Shown: positions 16,356-21,688 of the stretch, one piece after another
Layout of the letters: every line of letters starts with the position of its first letter
Position numbering within the stretch: the stretch's first letter is position 1
Assembly: GCA_030765665.1 (NCBI GenBank)
Contig: JAVCCD010000265.1
Location: forward strand, 1-21,688
DNA: 21,688 bases
Direction of reading: 5' to 3'
Origin: Candidatus Tenebribacter mawsonii
GTDB lineage: Bacteria > Cloacimonadota > Cloacimonadia > Cloacimonadales > TCS61
The notes under the pieces: model-generated
The model's input: only the letters and a program-made list of their open reading frames with translations
Told to the model about the DNA's origin: nothing
Databases searched by the model: none
Translations under genes and position numbers: made by a program

Positions 16356-16386
16356 ATATGATTGAATACATCGGTTCAATGTCAAA
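16356..16386 (-). promoter_or_regulatory. predicted promoter of the aro genes
   Basis: On the minus strand TTTGACA (16386-16380) provides a perfect -35 box. A weak -10, TCATAT (16361-16356), follows after 18 bases. It lies about 30-55 bases upstream of the aroC-aroQ start and would drive the minus-strand run. The -10 matches the consensus at three positions only. Confidence 0.4.
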
Positions 16387-16430
16387 TAAAACCTTTCCAA
16401 TATAACCTTGTTTAATTTAAAAAAAGATAA

Positions 16431-16459
16431 TTTGACAATATTCACAGATTACATCTCAT
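16431..16459 (+). promoter_or_regulatory. predicted promoter of exbB-exbD-tonB
   Basis: TTTGACA (16431-16437) gives a perfect -35 box. TCTCAT (16454-16459), four of six consensus bases, follows after 16 bases, leaving a leader of roughly 20 bases before the exbB start. With the mirror copy at 16380-16386 it makes a divergent, non-overlapping promoter pair in the 155-base gap. Confidence 0.4.
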
Positions 16460-16487
16460 CGGCGTACATATTTTATGAGGAGGAATG

Positions 16488-17153
16488 ATGAATTTAATGG
16501 TTTTGGCAGCTGAAGTTCCAGTGGAGACCAGCTTGTTCACGATAGCTTCAAAAGGTGGTTTTTTAATGATAATTCTATTTATCATATCAATTGCAGCGCT
16601 ATCAATAATAATAGGGAAATTGATACAGTTAAAAAGATCTCAAAACAACGAGGAAGAATTTCTACAGGAAGTTTATGGCTACCTTGGAGAGAAGAAACTT
16701 GAGATCGCAATTCGTGCTTGTGATAATAAAACCAGTAGCCCGATAGCTAATATAATTGCTAAAGCAATAAGTGTTCTTGATAGGGGAATGGATGATACTA
16801 AAGAAGCGATTGAATCAGCTGTAAATAAAGAGATCCATCGTCTAGAAAAGAATCTTGGAACACTCGCTACTTTTGCCGCAGTAGCACCTCTCGTTGGTTT
16901 TTTAGGTACGGTTACCGGTATGGTAAAAGTATTTATGCGTTTAGGTGAGACAGGTGGTGGGGTAGATATCAGCTTGTTGGCTAATGGTATTTGGGAAGCT
17001 TTGATAACCACAATTGGTGGTCTAACAGTTGGTATCATCACTATTCTTTTTTACAATTATCTAGTTGGTAAAGTTGAAGATCTTGCTCATGAATTGGAAG
17101 AAAACACAAATGAATTTATCTATAATATCAGAGGTATGAAGGATGATAATTAA
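16488..17153 (+). CDS. exbB: MotA/TolQ/ExbB-type proton channel protein
   Basis: This is the inner-membrane subunit that, with ExbD, uses the proton gradient to drive TonB. It has three membrane segments near residues 24-46, 127-150 and 168-194, with the family core VAPLVGFLGTVTGM in the second and GIWEALITTIGGLTVGI in the third. At about 221 residues it matches short ExbB forms. Two ATG codons are adjacent (16485 and 16488). The AGGAGG site at 16478-16483 sits 1 and 4 bases from them, so the second is preferred; ATG 16497 is also possible. The following exbD and tonB genes favour ExbB over TolQ. Confidence 0.92.
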   Translation: MNLMVLAAEVPVETSLFTIASKGGFLMIILFIISIAALSIIIGKLIQLKRSQNNEEEFLQEVYGYLGEKKLEIAIRACDNKTSSPIANIIAKAISVLDRGMDDTKEAIESAVNKEIHRLEKNLGTLATFAAVAPLVGFLGTVTGMVKVFMRLGETGGGVDISLLANGIWEALITTIGGLTVGIITILFYNYLVGKVEDLAHELEENTNEFIYNIRGMKDDN

Positions 17154-17556
17154 AACGAGGAAAAAGCGGATCTCATCTATTGGCTTGATCTCATTTACAG
17201 ATGTTATCTTTCTCTTGCTTATTTTCCTCTTGATATCTTCTAATTTTATTACACATTCAGGTATCAAAGTAGATCTGCCAGGTTCCAATTCTCAACAGAA
17301 TGAATTCAACAAAAATATTAGTCTTACTCTAACAAAGAATAATGAGATTTTTATTGATAATGAAATTGTTGGTTGGGAAGAATTACCAGAAGTATTAAAC
17401 AGAAAACTGATAGAAGATCCAGAACAGGTTGTTGTAGTTCGCGCAGATGAGACGGTAGAATTAAAAAATGTTGTGAAGCTTTTAGATATAGCCAAATTAT
17501 CTGGAACTAATAGATTTTTTATAGCAACCGAAATTCAAGTTGAGGAAACTGATTAA
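17143..17556 (+). CDS. exbD: ExbD/TolR-type proton channel protein
   Basis: This partner of ExbB has one N-terminal membrane helix (about 13-34) and a periplasmic domain. D20, in the SFTDVIFLLLIFLL helix, corresponds to the essential membrane Asp of ExbD/TolR. The 137-residue length is typical. It overlaps exbB by 11 bases, with GAGG at 17131-17134 inside exbB as ribosome site, so the pair is translationally coupled. ExbD rather than TolR is inferred from the tonB-like gene that follows. Confidence 0.92.
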   Translation: MIIKTRKKRISSIGLISFTDVIFLLLIFLLISSNFITHSGIKVDLPGSNSQQNEFNKNISLTLTKNNEIFIDNEIVGWEELPEVLNRKLIEDPEQVVVVRADETVELKNVVKLLDIAKLSGTNRFFIATEIQVEETD

Positions 17557-17561
17557 TAAAT

Positions 17562-18323
17562 ATGAATGAAAGAAATATAGGAATTCTAACCTCAATAATA
17601 TTCCATGTAATACTAATTGGAATTGCTATATTAGTTCATTTTTCAATCTTACCTGAAAGCATCTACAAGCGAATTGAGTACATTGAATTTGGTTTTGATG
17701 AAAATGCGAACAACGAGAGATATCTCTCGCCTTCGTCGAAACCTTCATTAACTTCTGATGCGGAAGATATTGGCAGGTTGAGTAATTTAATACCCAAGAA
17801 AGTAGAGCTTCCTAAAACATTTTCTAAATCTGAAGAGCAAGTATACATTCCCGAGCATAACGAAACAGCTTTTAATCAACTCGACATGAATAAGAAAATT
17901 GGTAATTCCCAAACTAAGATTCAAACTGAAGTTGATGATAGTATTATTAGTAAATCTGAGCTCAGAGATGTAGAGGATAGTTCAACACTAACAAGTGATG
18001 ATTATTTGAATTCTTTAACGAGTAGACTTTTGGGAGAAAGCGAGAGCGATTCACCATATATTTTGGAAGGTGAGATCACAAACAGGAAGATATTAAACAA
18101 AATTATTCCTTCATATCCGGACGATGTACAACAAAGTGCGAAAGTGAAGATAAAATTTGATGTTATGCCTGATGGTTCAATTACAAATATTGTTATTATT
18201 CAGAAAGCAGAGCCTAAGTTGGAATTAAATAGCTTGAGCGCAATTAGCAAATGGAAGTTTAATCCGATTTCTCAAGATATTGTACAGAAGGGCGTTATCA
18301 CGTTCATTTATGAATTGAAGTGA
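17562..18323 (+). CDS. tonB: TonB-like energy transducer
   Basis: The 253-residue protein has one N-terminal membrane anchor (about 9-27), a long polar spacer and a C-terminal TonB domain (about 170-253). The spacer is rich in Ser, Glu, Asp and Asn. The domain is recognised by the PSYPDDVQQSAKVKIKFDV opening, the MPDGSITNI turn and the AISKWKFNPI block, which match the TonB family pattern with the conserved 'W-x-F-x-P'. It spans the periplasm to pull on outer-membrane transporters. The spacer lacks the Pro-rich Glu-Pro/Lys-Pro repeats of classical TonB. It starts 5 bases after exbD. No TonB-dependent receptor is in the window, so its cargo is unknown. Confidence 0.88.
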   Translation: MNERNIGILTSIIFHVILIGIAILVHFSILPESIYKRIEYIEFGFDENANNERYLSPSSKPSLTSDAEDIGRLSNLIPKKVELPKTFSKSEEQVYIPEHNETAFNQLDMNKKIGNSQTKIQTEVDDSIISKSELRDVEDSSTLTSDDYLNSLTSRLLGESESDSPYILEGEITNRKILNKIIPSYPDDVQQSAKVKIKFDVMPDGSITNIVIIQKAEPKLELNSLSAISKWKFNPISQDIVQKGVITFIYELK

Positions 18324-18337
18324 TTGAGGAATAATTG

Positions 18338-19537
18338 ATGAACAGGATTTTAAGAATCAACTCACTTCATGATGCCAAACAAGAACTTGAGAAAATTAAA
18401 GTATCTTCACAAGGCATTGAAGTGATGGCACCAAAAGCAATTGGACTTTCAGTTAAACTCACAGATGTAAAGCTGGGAGCAGCTAATATTCTCAAACAAG
18501 AAATGTTATCGATTGGTGGTGATGCTGCAGTAGCAAGAGGTGTTGTGAATGGAAAGCTTGAATTCAGCGATATAATACTTTTAGGGAATCTTGATAAAAT
18601 TAAAAAATTGATAAAAAAGTTAGATTACCAAACAATTTTTGGATTACCTGAGATTAAACAAGATCTATTGAATATTATTAATCAATTTGAGAATTCAAAT
18701 TCAACAATCCTCAATTGTAATGGAACAAAGCTTAGATTAGATGATACGAAAATAATGGGAATCCTAAATGTTACACCAGATAGCTTCTCTGATAGTAATA
18801 ACTATTTTGAAGTAGATGTAGCTGTTAAACGAGCATTAGAAATGATTAGCGAAGGGGCAGACATAATTGATATCGGCGGTGAATCAACTAGACCCGGAGC
18901 TAAAAAGATTAGTATCGAAAATGAACTTGAACGTGTAATTCCAATTATCATAGAATTACGCAAACATCCTGATATTATCATCTCTATTGATACAACAAAA
19001 GCAAAGGTTGCAATGGAAGCTTTGAAAGCAGGAGCTTCAATAATAAATGATATAAGTGCATTGCAATATGATACTGATATGGTTAATGTGTTGCTAAATT
19101 TCCCAGATGTACCGATAGTATTGATGCATATGCAGGGCACACCTCAAACAATGCAGGAAAATCCTCACTACGAAGATGTTATAGAAGAAATTTTATCATT
19201 CTTTAAAGAGCGAATTAATTTTTGTGAAAAAAATGGAATAAAGAAAGAACGATTAGTTATTGATCCCGGAATTGGTTTTGGGAAAAGACATGAAGACAAC
19301 CTGACAATTTTAAAGAAAATTTCTGAATTCAGATGCCTTGGAGTTCCTATCATGTTGGGTGCTTCAAGAAAAAGCTTTATTGGAAGGATCTACGATTCTG
19401 AAGCATCAGAACGGCTTGCAGGAAGCCTGGCTTCTACAGCACTTGCGTTCCAACAAGATATAGAAATAATACGAATTCATGATGTGAAAGAGCAAAATAA
19501 TTTCTTAAATGTAATGAGAGAAATAAGGAAAACATAA
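18338..19537 (+). CDS. folP: dihydropteroate synthase with N-terminal extension
   Basis: The enzyme joins p-aminobenzoate to the pterin diphosphate in folate synthesis. The C-terminal TIM barrel (from about residue 125) has MGILNVTPDSFSD, GADIIDIGGESTRPGA, SIDTTKAKVA, the DPGIGFGK block and GASRKSFIG, all family signatures. An extra N-terminal domain of about 120 residues (with LSVKLTDVKLGAANILKQEM and GGDAAVARG) is absent from E. coli FolP. I recall it in roughly 400-residue homologues from Firmicutes and other lineages; its job is unknown. The ATG at 18338 is chosen, with GAGGA at 18326-18330; a TTG one codon upstream is less likely. The stop overlaps the cdaA start by one base. Confidence 0.94.
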   Translation: MNRILRINSLHDAKQELEKIKVSSQGIEVMAPKAIGLSVKLTDVKLGAANILKQEMLSIGGDAAVARGVVNGKLEFSDIILLGNLDKIKKLIKKLDYQTIFGLPEIKQDLLNIINQFENSNSTILNCNGTKLRLDDTKIMGILNVTPDSFSDSNNYFEVDVAVKRALEMISEGADIIDIGGESTRPGAKKISIENELERVIPIIIELRKHPDIIISIDTTKAKVAMEALKAGASIINDISALQYDTDMVNVLLNFPDVPIVLMHMQGTPQTMQENPHYEDVIEEILSFFKERINFCEKNGIKKERLVIDPGIGFGKRHEDNLTILKKISEFRCLGVPIMLGASRKSFIGRIYDSEASERLAGSLASTALAFQQDIEIIRIHDVKEQNNFLNVMREIRKT

Positions 19538-20280
19538 TGAGTATCTTTATACCCAAATTTACCGATATCATTGATATAATAATTGTTGCATTCATTTTAT
19601 ATAGGGTCTTCATTCTGTTAATGAAAAGCGGTGGATACCAGATGTTACTAGGTCTTCTGGCAGTGTTTGTCATCTATCTTACAGCTTCTTTACTTAAGTT
19701 AAATATGATGACTTCAATTTTAACTGTTTTTAAGGATTATTGGATAATTATTTTTATAATATTGTTCCAACATGAAATTCGAAATTTATTTGCCCGTTTA
19801 GCACAAACGCATGATATGAGAACGCTTTTCCAAAGTGCCAAAAAGTCGTTTTACTCTCCATTATTAAATGCTGTTTCTATTATGTCTTTTAGAAAGATAG
19901 GAGCGTTAATAATTATTGAGAACAAGAGGAAATTGGATAGCTCAATAGAAAGTGGTGAAATTATTGATGCCCAGATTTCAGTTAAATTACTTTTAACAAT
20001 TTTCAATAACAAAACAATTCTCCACGATGGCGCAGTGATAGTAAGAAATGAAAGGTTGTATGCTGTAAAAGTTGTGTTACCCTTATCGGAAAGTGTTGAA
20101 TATTCACAGAAACTTGGAACACGTCATCTTGCTGGAATTGGAGTTACTGAGAATACAGATTCTTTTTCTATAATTGTGTCTGAAGAAACAGGCAAAATTT
20201 CTGTTGCTAAAAATGGAGTACTTCACAGTGGTTTAACAATAGACGAACTTTCACAAAGGATAAAGGATGAAACATCCTGA
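19537..20280 (+). CDS. cdaA: diadenylate cyclase (CdaA/DacA type)
   Basis: The enzyme makes the second messenger c-di-AMP from two ATP. The 247 residues contain membrane segments near 10-28, 34-52 and 67-79, then a DisA_N cyclase domain (about 95-240). The DGA motif is at 164-166 (LHDGAVIV). The second active-site motif, normally RHR in GTRHRAA, reads R196-H197-L198 in GTRHLAGIG. The following SIIVSEETGKISVAKNG is highly typical of CdaA. The change in the RHR motif could alter ATP binding or be a lineage variant. It sits between folP, a common partner in FCB-group genomes, and coaE, with overlaps at both ends; no cdaR-like regulator is present. Confidence 0.92.
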   Translation: MSIFIPKFTDIIDIIIVAFILYRVFILLMKSGGYQMLLGLLAVFVIYLTASLLKLNMMTSILTVFKDYWIIIFIILFQHEIRNLFARLAQTHDMRTLFQSAKKSFYSPLLNAVSIMSFRKIGALIIIENKRKLDSSIESGEIIDAQISVKLLLTIFNNKTILHDGAVIVRNERLYAVKVVLPLSESVEYSQKLGTRHLAGIGVTENTDSFSIIVSEETGKISVAKNGVLHSGLTIDELSQRIKDETS

Positions 20281-20902
20281 TAGACCTTTCTTAATTGCAA
20301 TAACTGGTGGAATAGCTTCGGGGAAGTCAGTTGCTTCAAAATGGTTTGAAGAGCAAAACTTTACAGTAATCTACGCTGACAAAATTGGACATGAATTGTA
20401 TAAGGAACAATATTTTATTGATCAAATAGAAAAGATTTTTGGCAATGACATCACCATTACTGGTTCTGTTAATCGGGAGAAACTTGGTGAAACTATTTTT
20501 AATTCAGAAGTTAAAAGAAAACAATTGAATAAACTTTTACATCCTGAGATCAGAAAGCGAATTCAGCACATTATTAATACAAGTTCACAAGAAATTTTAA
20601 TGTTTGAAATTCCACTCCTATTCGAAAATGATTTATGTAAAGCATTTGATTTAACGGTAAACATCTCAGCAAGAAAAGATTTGAGAATAAATAGAATAAT
20701 GAGAAGGGATGGCTTAACAAAAGAATCTGCGGTAAAAAGAGTTGATTCTCAAATGTCTGAAATTGACAGAAAAAAGTTGGCAGATATTAATATTGTAAAT
20801 GATTCTGATGTTAAAAATTTAATCTTACAACTGAAAGAACTTATAAAAACCATCACAAAATTAGAAAAAAAAGATGTTACAGAAATAACAAAAATAGTAT
20901 AA
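20267..20902 (+). CDS. coaE: dephospho-CoA kinase
   Basis: The enzyme carries out the last step of coenzyme A synthesis, phosphorylating the ribose 3'-OH of dephospho-CoA. The 211-residue protein has the P-loop GGIASGKS (14-21), the ADKIGHELY substrate motif, LLHPEIRKRI, EIPLLFEN and INRIMRRDGL in the lid region. Its start lies 14 bases inside cdaA, with AAAGGA at 20255-20260 as ribosome site. Length and motifs are normal. Confidence 0.95.
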   Translation: MKHPDRPFLIAITGGIASGKSVASKWFEEQNFTVIYADKIGHELYKEQYFIDQIEKIFGNDITITGSVNREKLGETIFNSEVKRKQLNKLLHPEIRKRIQHIINTSSQEILMFEIPLLFENDLCKAFDLTVNISARKDLRINRIMRRDGLTKESAVKRVDSQMSEIDRKKLADINIVNDSDVKNLILQLKELIKTITKLEKKDVTEITKIV

Positions 20903-20916
20903 TGTTGGAGGAAAAT

Positions 20917-21688
20917 GTGAAGTTTAGGCATTTGGCATTTGTAATAATAGTATTAAGTATCGTAGTAGGAGGGACACTTCTTTATAGGCCTGTTCCCAAA
21001 CATAAAACTATTTCTCACCCCGAATTTATCGAAACACCTTATGGTGAAAAAATAAAGAAAGAACCCAAGGCATTACCTAATGAATGGTTTGGATATCAGA
21101 GAGCATATCCATATCATAAAATCAAGCATGAAGCATATTTAGAAGGATTACAGCAAGCATCAGAGTTACATGTACAAACCAGAGGAGACCGTGATTATAA
21201 TTGGGAATTAGCAGGTCCAATAAATATTGGAGGGCGGATTACAGATCTTGCTATTCATCCATCCAGCCCAGAAACATGGTATGTTGGAGCAGCCTCTGGC
21301 GGAATCTATAAAACTACCAACGAAGGTGTAAATTGGGACAATATTTTTACAGACGCACCTGTGATTTCAATTGGTGATCTGGCAATTGATCCAAACAATG
21401 AAGAGATATTATATGCTGGAACGGGTGAAGCTAATTCTTCGAGCCAGAGTTTTGTTGGAAATGGAATGTATAAATCTATTGATGCTGGAACAAGTTGGGA
21501 ACATATTGGTTTAGAAAATTCAGCTTACATCGGAAGAATTCTTGTGGATTATTCAAACTCGGATAGAGTATTTGTGGCAGCGACGGGAAATTTATTTAGT
21601 CCAAATGAAGAACGGGGAATTTACCGTAGTGATGATGGCGGGATTTCTTGGGATAGGAAACTTTTTGTAACTGATTCCACAGCAGCTA
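20917..21688 (+). CDS. secreted Asp-box (BNR/VPS10-like) beta-propeller protein (partial)
   Basis: The frame runs from GTG at 20917 to the right edge, giving the first 257 residues. GGAGG at 20907-20911 lies 5 bases before the GTG. The nearby ATG at 20915 is followed at once by TGA and cannot be the start. The N-terminus has a hydrophobic signal or anchor (about 6-23). Three Asp-box type repeats follow, at about 131-140 (KTTNEGVNW), 186-194 (KSIDAGTSW) and 237-245 (RSDDGGISW), the hallmark of sortilin/sialidase-like propellers. The blocks WELAGPINIGGR and VGAASGGIYK are typical of large secreted proteins in the FCB group, many of them exported by type IX secretion. The C-terminus, where a sorting domain would lie, is outside the window. 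Activity is unknown. Confidence 0.85.
   Translation, partial: MKFRHLAFVIIVLSIVVGGTLLYRPVPKHKTISHPEFIETPYGEKIKKEPKALPNEWFGYQRAYPYHKIKHEAYLEGLQQASELHVQTRGDRDYNWELAGPINIGGRITDLAIHPSSPETWYVGAASGGIYKTTNEGVNWDNIFTDAPVISIGDLAIDPNNEEILYAGTGEANSSSQSFVGNGMYKSIDAGTSWEHIGLENSAYIGRILVDYSNSDRVFVAATGNLFSPNEERGIYRSDDGGISWDRKLFVTDSTAA

Noticed and set aside
16679..17041. 120-codon minus-strand open frame inside exbB
   Set aside because: It is antisense to a clear ExbB gene, with no recognisable product.
18335..18337. TTG start for folP
   Set aside because: The next codon is ATG with a well-spaced GAGGA site; there is no reason to prefer TTG.
20915..20920. ATG start after the GGAGG at 20907
   Set aside because: It is followed immediately by TGA. 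The GTG at 20917 in another frame opens a long frame with signal peptide and Asp-box repeats.
1..21688. tRNA, rRNA, CRISPR arrays, insertion sequences or prophage
   Set aside because: No regular direct repeats, no transposase or integrase-like product and no cloverleaf-like stretch was seen in the short intergenic gaps.

Overview
The window is AT-rich bacterial chromosome, densely coded, with intergenic gaps of at most about 155 bases. TonB/ExbBD genes, a lipoprotein, a predicted outer-membrane barrel and a secreted Asp-box (BNR/VPS10-like) protein point to a Gram-negative bacterium. The low G+C, the folP next to cdaA arrangement and the style of the secreted proteins suggest a member of the FCB group, possibly Cloacimonadota-like. 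That placement is inference; no rRNA or taxonomic marker was aligned. I see no phage, transposon, CRISPR, tRNA or rRNA.

Layout. (1) Positions 1-1361, plus strand: the tail of an unidentified gene, then an exported protein of beta-barrel type closed by a strong hairpin terminator at 1381-1412. (2) Positions 1411-16328, minus strand: one unbroken run of fourteen genes, read from right to left. These are a chorismate synthase-chorismate mutase fusion, a 3-dehydroquinate dehydratase-shikimate dehydrogenase fusion, a transglutaminase-like lipoprotein, a pyrimidine nucleoside phosphorylase, rpmF, plsX, fabH, fabD, fabG, acpP, fabF, rnc, an Elp3-like radical SAM protein and a membrane VWA protein. 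Many neighbours overlap by ATGA or lie within 20 bases. (3) Positions 16329-16484: a divergent promoter region with a TTTGACA element facing each way. (4) Positions 16488-21688, plus strand: exbB-exbD-tonB, then folP, cdaA, coaE and the start of a large secreted Asp-box protein cut by the window edge.

How the genes work together. The two aro fusions carry four enzyme activities (AroD, AroE, AroC and AroQ) on two translationally coupled polypeptides, covering 3-dehydroquinate to shikimate and EPSP to prephenate. The rpmF-plsX-fab-acpP block is the classic type II fatty acid and phospholipid initiation cluster, continuing into rnc as in many bacteria. It probably has its own promoter in front of rpmF, where a palindrome (AATTTG-N6-CAAATT) overlaps the predicted -10 box. 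A hairpin separates acpP from fabF. The plus-strand genes supply energy transduction to the outer membrane (ExbBD-TonB), folate synthesis, c-di-AMP synthesis and the last step of CoA synthesis.

Most genes here are housekeeping. The observations most worth a second look are the AroC-AroQ fusion, the divergent AroE half of AroDE, the palindrome at the fab promoter, the altered RHR motif of the diadenylate cyclase, and the acpP-fabF hairpin.
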